Positions 18,137-27,731 of a stretch of 64,000 nucleotides of DNA are shown here, piece after piece. Position 1 is the first letter of the stretch, and the number at the start of each line of letters is the position of its first letter. The DNA is taken from NCBI GenBank assembly GCA_965205595.1, contig CBDBHI010000067.1, positions 248,001 through 312,000 on the forward strand. The letters run 5' to 3'. The stretch comes from CATQHP01 sp965205595. Lineage in GTDB: Bacteria > Acidobacteriota > Terriglobia > Bryobacterales > UBA6623. The notes below the pieces were generated by a model, which saw nothing but the letters and a program-made list of their open reading frames with translations, was not told where the DNA came from and ran no database searches. The translations under genes and the position numbers were made by a program.

Positions 18137-18544
18137 ATGCAAAATCAGCCGGAGTTCGTTGTACTAGAAGGCGGCGCCGCGCCGATATCAACCGTTCAAA
18201 CTGAACTCTTAAGGAACATCGTCGAACTGCTACGAACGCTTTCAGATGAGGAATCTGAGAATCTTTGTTTGCTGCTCAAGACCCTCGCCGTCGACGGGTA
18301 TCTGCGCCGCGCCAGGCCGTTCGACATGGGGCCTATCAAGATCATGGCCGAGGTAATCAGCGGCTGGGATCAAGATGGCGTCTACGAGTTTGCCCGCGCC
18401 TGGGTTAGCACTCTGGTGGCTCGAGAAGACGGATTTAGTTGGGATCGTTGTACCGCTGAGGAGAAGCTGCAACACCACCGCCGCATCGACGACGAGCTGC
18501 TGAGGCGTGGACTTGGCGACAGCGTTGGCGATCTTTCGGGCTAG
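18137..18544 (+). CDS. Hypothetical protein, mostly helical
   Basis: I do not recognise this 135-residue protein. A GAGGG ribosome-site-like sequence precedes the ATG at 18137 by a few bases. The protein is acidic in its middle and appears helical (TELLRNIVELLRTLSDEESE, then KLQHHRRIDDELLRRGLG), with no signal peptide or membrane segment. It is divergent from the AtuA-like gene with 65 bases between their starts. Coding character (codon bias like its neighbours) supports it being real. Confidence 0.65.
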   Translation: MQNQPEFVVLEGGAAPISTVQTELLRNIVELLRTLSDEESENLCLLLKTLAVDGYLRRARPFDMGPIKIMAEVISGWDQDGVYEFARAWVSTLVAREDGFSWDRCTAEEKLQHHRRIDDELLRRGLGDSVGDLSG

Positions 18545-18801
18545 CCCAGCCACCGCCCGCCTTGGTTCGGCGGGTCATTCAAGGGAGAAACTTGAGATTC
18601 CAGAGAGGTGACGTTGCGCTTCGCCGAGCCGCGGTGCACACGTCGCGGAAAGGACCGCACCGCGAGGCGGCGCGACTCGGTATCGCGAACGGTTGCCTCC
18701 AACAAATAGCTTGGCGGGCAGCTTGAAAAATCAAGTTTCGGGGTAGCGTTGCGACTAGCCGCTTGGCGAAATCCTCCCGAAGCGCTAATCTGTTCTTGCA
18801 A

Positions 18802-19935
18802 ATGCTCCTTGCAACGCCCCACCCAGACCGCCGCACACGGCGTGAATTGTTGAGCGCTTCGGCGGCCGCCCTGTCCGCCCCGGCGTTCCTCCAAGCCCAG
18901 AACACCAACAACGAGATTCGTGTCGGAATTATCGGAGTCGGTGGCCGCGGATCAGCGGTACTAACGCGTGTAGTCAAGTCGGCGAATGTGCGCGTCGTGG
19001 CCGTTTGTGACATCGATTCGGAAGCCCGAGACTGCGGCGCGACGATCGCGAAAGATTCGTCACCCACACTGCTGAGCGACTACCGTGAGTTGCTCGATCG
19101 AAATGATATCGACGCGGTTGTTATTGCCACGCCGGTTGATCTGCACAAGGAAATGGCAGTAGCGACGCTAGAGTCCGGCCGTCACCTTTACCTTGAAAAA
19201 CCGATGGGTCGCACCGCCGATGAGGTCCACGCCGTCGCCAAGGCCGCTCAGCAATCGCGCGGTCAACTTCAGCTTGGATTCCAACTTCGCTATGACCCCC
19301 CGCGCCGCGCCGCCATCGAAGAAATCCATCGTGGCGGCATCGGCAAGGTCGCCTACATGCAGGGCAACCGCCATGGCCGCGATCTGCCGCGCGAGAAGAC
19401 CTGGCTATTTGATGTCTCACGCTCGGGCAACATGATCGTCGAGCAAGCGGTACACATCATGGATCTCATGAATTGGGCGATGCAAACGCATCCCATTCGG
19501 GCCATGGGGTCGGGCGGAATCAACGTCTATCACGACCAGCCCATGGGTCGAACGACATTCGATAACTACGTCATCATTTACGAGTATCCAGGAGACGTCA
19601 GACTCTGTTTCACCCATCTTTTCATCGACCCGGCTGGCTTTACGGGCATCTCAGAAAAAATCTGGGGTACGGAATTCGCGATCGATCTACCCACCGGCAC
19701 AAAGTACAAGCTGACGCAGCGCGGCGAAGAGCGCATGGATCCGGTCAAGCTATTTGACGGAGATCGCGGCGATATGACTCAATCCGCCGTCGACGCGTTC
19801 TTTGGTCACGTTCGTGACAACTCCGAGCCACTCAACAACGCCACATACGGAATGTACGCCACGCTAACGGCGATTATGGGCAGGATCGCAATGGACGAGA
19901 AGCGAATCGTCGAGTGGGACGACGTCGCGGCCTAG
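18802..19935 (+). CDS. Gfo/Idh/MocA family oxidoreductase with Tat signal
   Basis: The start is taken at the ATG at 18802 (377 residues) because it gives a short basic N-terminus with RRTRRELLSASAAALSA, a twin-arginine signal; a TTG at 18763 is less likely. The Rossmann fold is clear (VGIIGVGGRGSAVL), followed by the family motif EKPMG that supplies the catalytic lysine, and HIMDLMNWAM with a likely active-site histidine. Family members oxidise sugars or sugar derivatives with NAD(P). Exported Tat-type members are common in Acidobacteria and Planctomycetes. No sugar operon surrounds it, so the substrate is unknown. Confidence 0.88.
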   Translation: MLLATPHPDRRTRRELLSASAAALSAPAFLQAQNTNNEIRVGIIGVGGRGSAVLTRVVKSANVRVVAVCDIDSEARDCGATIAKDSSPTLLSDYRELLDRNDIDAVVIATPVDLHKEMAVATLESGRHLYLEKPMGRTADEVHAVAKAAQQSRGQLQLGFQLRYDPPRRAAIEEIHRGGIGKVAYMQGNRHGRDLPREKTWLFDVSRSGNMIVEQAVHIMDLMNWAMQTHPIRAMGSGGINVYHDQPMGRTTFDNYVIIYEYPGDVRLCFTHLFIDPAGFTGISEKIWGTEFAIDLPTGTKYKLTQRGEERMDPVKLFDGDRGDMTQSAVDAFFGHVRDNSEPLNNATYGMYATLTAIMGRIAMDEKRIVEWDDVAA

Positions 19936-19967
19936 TGAACTGCGACCCTCACGTTCAACGAATCGAG

Positions 19968-20489
19968 CTACTGCCAGTAGTGCAGCCGGCGACCCTCGGA
20001 ATCAGTAAACTCGCCGGTCGTGATCATGACCAAATCATAGATCCACCAGACACCCAGAAATCCACCCAACGTTATTGGGAACAATAACGCGGTTCCGATC
20101 TTCCCAACGTAAAAACGGTGTGCGCCGAGAGCCCCCAGAAACAAGCACAGCAGCAGCGCCGTGAGCCGGTTGAAGCCTGAAGGGTTTGCAACCACTCGAC
20201 CCGCCGCGCCAATCTCCGCCCGTGGCACCTCACCCAGGCGCCAGCCACACCCGCCACAGAACGAGTCATCCGCGCCCATCGCCGCACCGCATTGCGGACA
20301 AAATAGCGAAGCCTCGGAACTCGTCGGGCTATCATCCGCAACCGTCGGCTCGGTCGCTTCGGAAGGAGTCTCGAACGCCTCGTCGGCCACTACGCCCTCG
20401 TCTTGCACCGTCTCAACCGACGTGGAAGCCCCGCCATCGGGGTTGAGCCCGGTCTGCTCGCCGTGATCATCGTATCTTTGCTCACTCAT
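19968..20489 (-). CDS. TM2 domain protein with N-terminal zinc ribbon
   Basis: The 173-residue protein has an acidic, disordered first third and then a zinc ribbon (CPQCGAAMGADDSFCGGCG). The C-terminal TM2 domain has LGALGAHRFYVGKIGTALL, a second hydrophobic helix and the DLVMITTGEFTDSEGR ending. TM2 proteins are small membrane proteins of unknown function. The zinc ribbon plus TM2 layout is common in bacteria. It is divergent from the RND operon. Confidence 0.88.
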   Translation of the reverse strand: MSEQRYDDHGEQTGLNPDGGASTSVETVQDEGVVADEAFETPSEATEPTVADDSPTSSEASLFCPQCGAAMGADDSFCGGCGWRLGEVPRAEIGAAGRVVANPSGFNRLTALLLCLFLGALGAHRFYVGKIGTALLFPITLGGFLGVWWIYDLVMITTGEFTDSEGRRLHYWQ

Positions 20490-20579
20490 GCTGCCTGAAT
20501 ATACGCTCTCATGCCAAAAAAGTTCCCCGTCTCCGTTTCGTCACCTATGCTGGTAGACTACCGGCGCTAAGCGGGCAGC

Positions 20580-23500
20580 ATGGTCCAGGGATCCCTTAAA
20601 AATCCGCACGCGGTTGTTGTTGGTGCGCTGACTGTTTTATTACTAGGCGCAGTCGCGGCGTCGCGCATCGCGACCGATATCCTGCCAATCTTCACTACGC
20701 CCGCGGTGCAGGTGCTGACCCTCTACCCCGGCATGCCGGCAGTGGTGATGGAAAAGGACATCACCAGCCGGCTTGAGCGTTGGACCGGCCAGTCTAATGG
20801 AATCGCGAGGCAAGAATCTCGCTCGATGAACGGCGTATCGATCGTTCGCGATTACTTCCGGCCCGACATCGATGCCAATACCGCGATGTCGCAAGTGTCC
20901 TCGCTCGCGATTGCCGACATGTACTACCTCCCTCCCGGCACAGTGCCGCCGATGATCATGCCGTTCGACCCGACGGCCAGCCGCCCGCTCTGCTTGGTCA
21001 GCGTCAGCAGCGAGACATTCGACGAAACGCAGCTTTACGATATTGCATATTTTGAGCTTCGAAACCGATTGCAGGGGATCACGGGCGTTATAGCCCCGGC
21101 GGTTTATGGCGGTCGCATTCGCCGCATCCTCGCCTACGTCGACCGTGACAAACTTACCGCGCGCAACCTTTCGCCGATGGACGTGGTTCGCACGCTAAAG
21201 AACTTCAACACATTCATTCCGACCGGCAACGCTAAGATCGGCCCGTTCGACTATCAAATCAACGCCAACGGCATGGTACGCGATGTCGAAGAGATGAATC
21301 GCTTCCCAATTCGCATCGGCAAGGGTGGCGCCCCGATTAGCATTCGCGATGTCGGAGAGGTGGAAGACACGGCGCAGATCCAGTCGAACATTGTTCGAGT
21401 CAACGGCCGGCGACAGGTTTACATCCCGATCTATCGGCAACCGGGCGCGAACACGATCGCCGTCGTCGACGGCATTAAAGAAACTCTGTCTACGATCTTG
21501 GAGCGTCTCCCTAGAGGAGTGAAACTCGACGTCGTTCTCGATCAGTCGATCTACGTGCGCAAGGCGATTAGCAGCCTGCAACGCGAGGCCGCGCTGGGAG
21601 CCGTGCTGGCCGGCCTGATGATCTGGATGTTTATAGGGAGCCTGCGCTCGACCGGCGTCATCATGCTTTCGATTCCGCTCTCGGTCACTGCCGCGATCGC
21701 CTGTTTGTACTTCACCGGTGACACTCTAAACGCCATGACGCTGGGAGGTCTAGCACTGGCTGTGGGTCGCCTGGTCGATGACTCGATCGTCGTCCTTGAA
21801 AACACCCATCGCCACCTCGACATGGGAAAGTCTCCAATCGAAGCGGCCCGCGCCGGTGCGGCTGAAGTGCGGATTCCGATCCTCGTAGCAACCGTCGTAA
21901 CCATCGTCGTGTTTGCGCCGGTAGTATTCTTGACGGGCATCGGGAAGTTCTTGTTCACACCGCTGGCTATGAGTGTCACTTTCGCGATGCTGGCGTCGTA
22001 CGTTGTCGCGCTCACCGTGGTGCCCGCCTACTGTACCCGGTTCTTGCGCGCGGGTTCCCTGCGTGAGGGCGGGTTTGAGCGCATGCAGGCGGGCTACATT
22101 CGATTGCTAAGCGCTGCTATGCGCGGCCGAGTACCGACGTTGCTGGTCGTCGCGATAATCGTCGCGCTGTCCGTGCCGCTGTACTGGAACATCGGACAAG
22201 AACTCTTCCCTCAGCTTGACACCGGCGAGTTTTCGATCCAAGTCAGAGTAGCGTCGGGTACCCGCATCGAAAAAACTGAAGAGCAGGTCGCGGCGGTTGA
22301 AAAGGTTGTGACCGAGGCCATCGGCGCGGACCTCGATTTGCTAATCTCCAACACCGGCGTGCTCTACGACTGGCCGGCAGCCTACACGCGCAACGCGGGC
22401 CCGATGGATTCGACGTTCATGGTCCAACTGACGCCCGAGCATTCGACGCCGTCATTCGATCACGTCCGAGCGCTGCGTTCTTCGCTTGCTGAGCGGTTTC
22501 CCCTGCTCGACTTTTCGTTCGAGACCGGCGGGATGATTAGCTCCGCGATCAACTTCGGCTTGCCCTCGCCGATCAATGTCCAGATTCAAGGCAACGATCT
22601 GGCGAAAGCCGCCGAGCTTGCCCGCGAGGTGCGTGGTGTGATCCAGGCGGTGCCGGGAACCGTCGATGTCCGCATCCAGCAGAAGCTTGACTACCCCCAA
22701 CTTTCGATCGATCTCGACCGCGAGAAAGCCGCGCTGTTGGGAATCAACGCCGACGAGGCGGTGAAGAACATCGTCGCCAGTTTGAACTCAAGCGTGAACT
22801 TCGACCCGGCCTTCTGGATCGATGAACGCAACGGCAATCACTATTTCGTAGGTGCGCAATATCGCGAAGAAGACATCTCCTCGATCGACTCAATATTGGA
22901 CATTCCGATTACGTCGCCAAATCAAGCGCCTACGGCCATGCTGACGTCGAGCGGATCGCGAGCTGCCCCACGCCCCGAAACGTCAATGGAGAGCGCGCCG
23001 GTACTACTGCGAAACATCGCTACCATTCGCCGCACGACCGCGCCTACCGAGGTGACGCATGTCAATATCAGCCGAGTGACCGATGTGTATGCGAATGTTG
23101 ACGGCCGTGACGTGGGCGGTGTCGCCGCCGACATCGAGCGAGGCCTGGCCCAGATTGCAACCCCCGAGGGCTACTCGATCACGCTGCGCGGCGAAACCGA
23201 GTCGATGGCGGAATCGTTCGGCGGACTCACCCTAGGTTTCGCTTTAGCGGTAGTCTTGGTCTACTTCGTGATGGTGGCGCTGTTTCGCAGTTTTCTTGAC
23301 CCCTTCATCGTGATGTTGTCGGTGCCCCTCGGCTTGGTTGGCGTGCTTTGGATTCTGTGGGCAACCGGCACAACTCTCAACATTCAGTCATTTATGGGCA
23401 CTATTTTCATGATTGGCATCGCCGCCTCGACTTCAACACTGTTGGTTGAATTTGCCAACCGCCTGCGCTCCGAAGGCATGAGCGCCCACGACGCGGCGCT

Positions 23501-23693
23501 CGAGTCGGCACGCGTCCGGCTGCGCCCGATTCTGATGACTACCGGGACGGCGCTCTTAGCGCTTATGCCGCCGGCACTCAACGCCGCCGAGCCAATCATG
23601 CCATTGGCGAGGGCCGTAATCGGGGGCCTAACCACGTCGACCATCCTGACTCTGATCGTCGTCCCGCTGTTGTACCGGGAATTCAAGAAGTGA
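20580..23693 (+). CDS. RND efflux transporter permease
   Basis: The 1037-residue protein has the standard RND layout of 12 membrane segments and two large periplasmic loops. Family motifs include LEKDIT-type MEKDITSRLERWTGQ in the first loop, GGLALAVGRLVDDSIVVLEN in helix 4 with the adjacent aspartates used in proton relay, and FMGTIFMIGIAASTSTLLVEF in the second half. The HAE1/HME-type subclass is uncertain and the substrate unknown. It begins the operon, with the adaptor and TolC genes after it, which is the reverse of the more usual order. The adaptor start overlaps its stop by one base. Confidence 0.95.
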   Translation: MVQGSLKNPHAVVVGALTVLLLGAVAASRIATDILPIFTTPAVQVLTLYPGMPAVVMEKDITSRLERWTGQSNGIARQESRSMNGVSIVRDYFRPDIDANTAMSQVSSLAIADMYYLPPGTVPPMIMPFDPTASRPLCLVSVSSETFDETQLYDIAYFELRNRLQGITGVIAPAVYGGRIRRILAYVDRDKLTARNLSPMDVVRTLKNFNTFIPTGNAKIGPFDYQINANGMVRDVEEMNRFPIRIGKGGAPISIRDVGEVEDTAQIQSNIVRVNGRRQVYIPIYRQPGANTIAVVDGIKETLSTILERLPRGVKLDVVLDQSIYVRKAISSLQREAALGAVLAGLMIWMFIGSLRSTGVIMLSIPLSVTAAIACLYFTGDTLNAMTLGGLALAVGRLVDDSIVVLENTHRHLDMGKSPIEAARAGAAEVRIPILVATVVTIVVFAPVVFLTGIGKFLFTPLAMSVTFAMLASYVVALTVVPAYCTRFLRAGSLREGGFERMQAGYIRLLSAAMRGRVPTLLVVAIIVALSVPLYWNIGQELFPQLDTGEFSIQVRVASGTRIEKTEEQVAAVEKVVTEAIGADLDLLISNTGVLYDWPAAYTRNAGPMDSTFMVQLTPEHSTPSFDHVRALRSSLAERFPLLDFSFETGGMISSAINFGLPSPINVQIQGNDLAKAAELAREVRGVIQAVPGTVDVRIQQKLDYPQLSIDLDREKAALLGINADEAVKNIVASLNSSVNFDPAFWIDERNGNHYFVGAQYREEDISSIDSILDIPITSPNQAPTAMLTSSGSRAAPRPETSMESAPVLLRNIATIRRTTAPTEVTHVNISRVTDVYANVDGRDVGGVAADIERGLAQIATPEGYSITLRGETESMAESFGGLTLGFALAVVLVYFVMVALFRSFLDPFIVMLSVPLGLVGVLWILWATGTTLNIQSFMGTIFMIGIAASTSTLLVEFANRLRSEGMSAHDAALESARVRLRPILMTTGTALLALMPPALNAAEPIMPLARAVIGGLTTSTILTLIVVPLLYREFKK

Positions 23694-24913
23694 TGACCTC
23701 CCCGCGACTGAGCCCCATGAATCCATTCCAGAATCCCCACCGCCGAGAACGGCATGTATTCGTCGTCGTGCTTTCGAGCCTACTTATGGCCGCAGCCTGC
23801 GGAACATCTCCGGGAACGCAAGAGCCGTCGACTGCCGACACAACCGTTCGAGTAACTGTCGTAATGCCCAAAGTCGAGACGCTGGCGGAATCGATCACGT
23901 TGTCGGGCGCAGTCGTGGCGGAAGAGCAAGTCACGGTTTACACCAAGGTCACCGGTTATCTCGAAACTCTAAACGTCGATCTCGGCGACCGCGTCCGCAA
24001 GGGTCAGCAACTGGCAACCATCGAAGTGCCTGAAATGGCCGCCTCACTCGAAGAGAAGAAGGCTGCGCTGATCGAAGCCGAGGCCGCGGTCGAAGAGGCG
24101 AAAGCACAGGTGGGTCAGCACTCGGCCGATTTGGATTTCCGCCGCGCGACTTTCAAGCGGCTAGCCGGAATCCGCGAGCGAGACAAAGACGTGTTAGCGC
24201 AGCAAGACGTCGACCAGGCAGCAGCCGGCGTCGCCATGACCGAGAGCCATCTACGCTCCGCTCAGGCCAAAGTGCGCGTCGCCGATGCTGCTGTCGCAAG
24301 CCGCCGCGCCGCGCTCGCGACGATGAATCGCCTAGCCGAGTACACCTCGATCTCCGCCCCAATAAGCGGCGTCGTAACGGAACGTTTCGTCGACCCCGGG
24401 GCCCTAATTCAGGCCGCGTCTTCTTCACGAACACAAGCTGCACCGCTAGTCTCGCTGGCTCGTACTGATCGCGTTCGCGTGGTCGTCGACGTTCCCGAAA
24501 CCGGCGCGGCGTTCGTAAACCGTGGTACTCCCGCGACGATCGAGATAGTCGGCACCGAGCCAGTCGATGGCAAGGTTGCCCGCACGTCGGGCGCGCTAAG
24601 CGCCGACACCAGGACTCTACGCGCCGAGTGTGACATCGCAAATTCTGGCGGCCGCTTGAAACCTGGAATGACCGCGCGAGTGACGCTTGAACTGCGCGAA
24701 TTGAAAGATTCGATCACTGTTCCGGTCGAGGCCTTGCAAGGCGAGGGAGTCTACGTTGTCGAAGGCGGCAAGGCCGTCTTTCGCGACGTAACTGTCGGCT
24801 TGCAAGTGGGCGATCGAGTTCGCATCACGACCGGACTTTCTACGAATGATTCCGTCGTGGTTAGCGCGTCCGCCCCGCTGGCAAACAACATGCCCGTCAA
24901 GAATGCGCCCTAG
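23693..24913 (+). CDS. RND periplasmic adaptor (membrane fusion protein)
   Basis: The ATG at 23693 shares its A with the permease stop (TGATG); an internal ATG at 23717 is an alternative and gives a cleaner signal. The signal ends in LLMAAACG, a lipobox, so the adaptor is probably a lipoprotein. A lipoyl half (VTGYLETLNVDLGDRVRKGQQL), a coiled-coil hairpin (about residues 115-195, rich in A, E, Q) and the beta-barrel part (ISAPISGVVTERFVDPG) follow in the usual order. It bridges the permease and the outer-membrane channel. Confidence 0.93.
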   Translation: MTSPRLSPMNPFQNPHRRERHVFVVVLSSLLMAAACGTSPGTQEPSTADTTVRVTVVMPKVETLAESITLSGAVVAEEQVTVYTKVTGYLETLNVDLGDRVRKGQQLATIEVPEMAASLEEKKAALIEAEAAVEEAKAQVGQHSADLDFRRATFKRLAGIRERDKDVLAQQDVDQAAAGVAMTESHLRSAQAKVRVADAAVASRRAALATMNRLAEYTSISAPISGVVTERFVDPGALIQAASSSRTQAAPLVSLARTDRVRVVVDVPETGAAFVNRGTPATIEIVGTEPVDGKVARTSGALSADTRTLRAECDIANSGGRLKPGMTARVTLELRELKDSITVPVEALQGEGVYVVEGGKAVFRDVTVGLQVGDRVRITTGLSTNDSVVVSASAPLANNMPVKNAP

Positions 24914-24926
24914 CAAAGCACCCGAG

Positions 24927-26186
24927 ATGAAACTGATAACCGCCGCGTTGCTGCTTGCCGCCACCACATGGGCGACGAGTCTCGAAGACGCCCGCCAGGC
25001 GGCTCTTGAGAATCATCCGTCGCTTGGCACTGCGCGCTCTGCTGTGGACGCAGCCGAGGCTCGGCTACGAACGGCACGGGCCGGGCGCATGCCGCAACTA
25101 GGTTTTAGCGGTATTTCAAAGGCTGGCTTGTCCGGCGCGATGAACGGACTCAATCCGATCGGGATCGCCAATTCGCCGTTCTTTCGAAACTTCGCGACCG
25201 GTGCCCACGTGAGCCATCCCGGCCTCGATTTTGGTCGAACGAAGTCGAGCATCGCGATTGAGCAAGAACGTCTGGCCGCCGCCGAGGCCGACTTGGGTGC
25301 GACCCAGGCCGAAGTGCTGCTGCGAGTTGAGAAAGCTTTCTATGATTCGTTGCGTAGTCGTGCCGAACTTAAGGCCGTGCGGCAATCCGTCGAAAGTCGC
25401 GAACTTACCGCCCGCCAAGCGAAGGCATTCTATGAGGGCGAGATGCGCTCGAAGATCGAGTTCGGAATGACGCAAACGAGGCTAGCCGCCATTCGGGCCG
25501 ACCTAGTAGACGCAGCCGAGACGATGAATATGGCGAACGCGCAACTGGCCTACGCGATGGGAGTTTCGCCCGAAAGTATCGGGCCGCTCGAGGAGCCAGA
25601 GCCCCCGGCTGTAGAGACAGGCGACCTCGACGCACTGATCACTCGCGCCTATGATCAACGCCCCGACGTTCTCTCACTGACGGCTCATCGCGACGCTGCC
25701 GCTGCAGTCGTCAATCTCGCCAAGGCCCAACGAAAACCGTGGCTTCGAGTTTTTTTCACAGGCGGTTGGGCGAGGTTCAATCCGCTGCAATTGAGCAGTC
25801 TCGCCGCAATTGGCGCCGGCCTGTCGATGCCGCTACTAACCTTTGGCCGGCTCGAAGGAGAGGTCGAAGAAGCGCAGGCGCTGCTGGCGCAATCGGAACT
25901 GCGCCTGGAAGAACTGCGCCAGTTAGTCGCGCTCGAAACTCGCATCTCCTATTTCGCAGTCCAAGCGGCGAGCCAAAAACTTCCTCTTCGCGACCAACAA
26001 GCGGAGTTGGCCGGCGAGGCGGTCCGTCTAGCCCGCGCGCGTTATCGCGAACAGTTGGGCAGCCTAGTTGAGCTCGCTCAAGCAGAAAGCGAGCAAGAGA
26101 CCGCCCAGGCCGCCGCCGCCGCAACAAGCTACGAGTTGCAAGCAGCGCTGGCCGAGCTGCGCTTCGCAACCGGCGAGATCCATTAA
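24927..26186 (+). CDS. TolC-family outer membrane efflux protein
   Basis: The ATG at 24927 opens with a Sec signal (MKLITAALLLAATTWA); the longer frame from 24846 lies inside the adaptor gene. The 419-residue protein has two TolC repeats: LEDARQAALENHPSLGTARS and, in the second half, LITRAYDQRPDVLSLTAHRDAA, each followed by long helices. It would form the outer-membrane exit duct of the pump encoded upstream, with 13 bases between the genes. Confidence 0.92.
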   Translation: MKLITAALLLAATTWATSLEDARQAALENHPSLGTARSAVDAAEARLRTARAGRMPQLGFSGISKAGLSGAMNGLNPIGIANSPFFRNFATGAHVSHPGLDFGRTKSSIAIEQERLAAAEADLGATQAEVLLRVEKAFYDSLRSRAELKAVRQSVESRELTARQAKAFYEGEMRSKIEFGMTQTRLAAIRADLVDAAETMNMANAQLAYAMGVSPESIGPLEEPEPPAVETGDLDALITRAYDQRPDVLSLTAHRDAAAAVVNLAKAQRKPWLRVFFTGGWARFNPLQLSSLAAIGAGLSMPLLTFGRLEGEVEEAQALLAQSELRLEELRQLVALETRISYFAVQAASQKLPLRDQQAELAGEAVRLARARYREQLGSLVELAQAESEQETAQAAAAATSYELQAALAELRFATGEIH

Positions 26187-26300
26187 GCGGCATTCGCACG
26201 GGATCACGCCCACGGCACCACGTCCGCTCGTGAACCTTACGCCACTCCCGTCCCACCCCATTTCGTTCCCCACGAGCCGAGCGTCTGTTACTCTCGTGCT

Positions 26301-27731
26301 GTGAAATTATCGATGCAACATTTATTCCTCTTCGTTGTCTTTGCCCTCGGTCTCAACGCCGCTCAGCCCAACATCGTCCTCATCCTGACCGACGACCAAG
26401 GCTGGAACGATGTCAGCTATCACGGCGGAGAAATCCCCACACCCAACATCGATCGCATTGCCAACGAGGGCGTTAAGCTCGAACGCTACTACGCCTGCCC
26501 AGTCTGCAGCCCCACGCGCGCGGGCTTGATGACCGGACGATACGCGATTCGCTTCGGCATGCAGCGAGCAGTTTGCCGCCCGTTCCTCGAACTTGGTGTG
26601 CCGCCCTCTGAGGAGATGCTGCCCGAGATGCTCGCCCGCGCCGGCTACCGCAATCGCGGGATGGTCGGCAAATGGCATATCGGCCACGCCACTCGGAAGT
26701 ATCATCCACTCAATCAAGGCTTCAAGTTTTTTCTAGGCCACTACAACGGAAACATAGACTACTTCACTCACCTTCGCGAAGGCGAACTCGATTGGCACAG
26801 CGGATTTGAGCCCAACTCCGACGAAGGCTATTCGACGGATCTCATCGCGGACGCGTCGGTTGACTACATCAAGCGCCACGCCGGCGACGGGCCGTTTTTC
26901 CTCTACGTGCCCTTCAACGCGCCACACGCCCCTTTCCAAGTTCCAGAGAAATGGCTGCCTCCTTTCGCAAACGTTAAGGACGACCGGCGCCGCGTTTACA
27001 TGGCCATGGTTGCCGCGCTCGATGATGCCATCGGCCGAATCCTCGACGTGATCGATTCGAAGGGAATCGCCGCCGACACTCTTGTGTGGTTCGCAAGCGA
27101 CAACGGCGGCCAGGTCGCCGCGGATAACTCGCCGCTGCGCGCCGGCAAGGGCACAGTCTACGAGGGCGGCACGCGCGTCGTTTCCGCCCTACGCTGGCCC
27201 AACGGTGTGGCCGGCAACGGTCGCGAAGTCAGCGGCACGATGAGCTACCTCGACATCTGGCCGACGCTACGCCGTGTTGCCGGCTTGGGCGCAGGAGGCG
27301 GTCCCGGCGAACCACTCGACGGCAGCGACATGTTCGATGTAATTGCCGGCACGGCCAAGCCCGAACCGCGCGAATTTTTCTCGTTCTACGACCGTTATGG
27401 AAGTGAGTCGCTCGCTGTGATCGACGGCGACTGGAAGATCGTACGCCAAGGGCCCCCGATCTTAGGAGTCAATCCAGACGACGCCCCACCCGACTACTAC
27501 CAGTCCAACCGCCCGGCCGCCGAAGTTCCAACCATCGAGCTTTTCAACATTCGTGACGATCCCAATGAAGAACGAGATCTCGCCGAGCAAGAGCCCACGC
27601 GTGTCACTCGGATGCTCGAAAAGCTAAAGGAGTTCCGCTCGATTCGCAAAGAAGGGGGCGTGCCTCCCATGGGTGGCCCCAATCCACCGGATTGGATAGC
27701 GCCGAAACAGTGGACGATGGCGGTGGAGTAG
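26301..27731 (+). CDS. Sulfatase (formylglycine type), exported
   Basis: The 476-residue protein has a signal peptide (MKLSMQHLFLFVVFALGLNA) and the family motif TDDQGWNDVSYHG with the metal-binding aspartates. The sulfatase signature CSPTR is present; counted from the GTG at 26301, Cys69 would be converted to formylglycine. Later motifs are GKWHIG and WFASDNGG, with metal and substrate residues. ATG at 26313 is an alternative start. The likely substrate is a sulfated polysaccharide or aryl sulfate. No dedicated maturation gene (FGE) is in the window. Confidence 0.94.
   Translation: MKLSMQHLFLFVVFALGLNAAQPNIVLILTDDQGWNDVSYHGGEIPTPNIDRIANEGVKLERYYACPVCSPTRAGLMTGRYAIRFGMQRAVCRPFLELGVPPSEEMLPEMLARAGYRNRGMVGKWHIGHATRKYHPLNQGFKFFLGHYNGNIDYFTHLREGELDWHSGFEPNSDEGYSTDLIADASVDYIKRHAGDGPFFLYVPFNAPHAPFQVPEKWLPPFANVKDDRRRVYMAMVAALDDAIGRILDVIDSKGIAADTLVWFASDNGGQVAADNSPLRAGKGTVYEGGTRVVSALRWPNGVAGNGREVSGTMSYLDIWPTLRRVAGLGAGGGPGEPLDGSDMFDVIAGTAKPEPREFFSFYDRYGSESLAVIDGDWKIVRQGPPILGVNPDDAPPDYYQSNRPAAEVPTIELFNIRDDPNEERDLAEQEPTRVTRMLEKLKEFRSIRKEGGVPPMGGPNPPDWIAPKQWTMAVE

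Noticed and set aside
18541..18894. Minus-strand frame of 117 residues between genes
   Set aside because: It overlaps the start of the Gfo/Idh/MocA gene antisense and shows no recognisable motif; the 257-base gap (18545-18801) is treated as non-coding.
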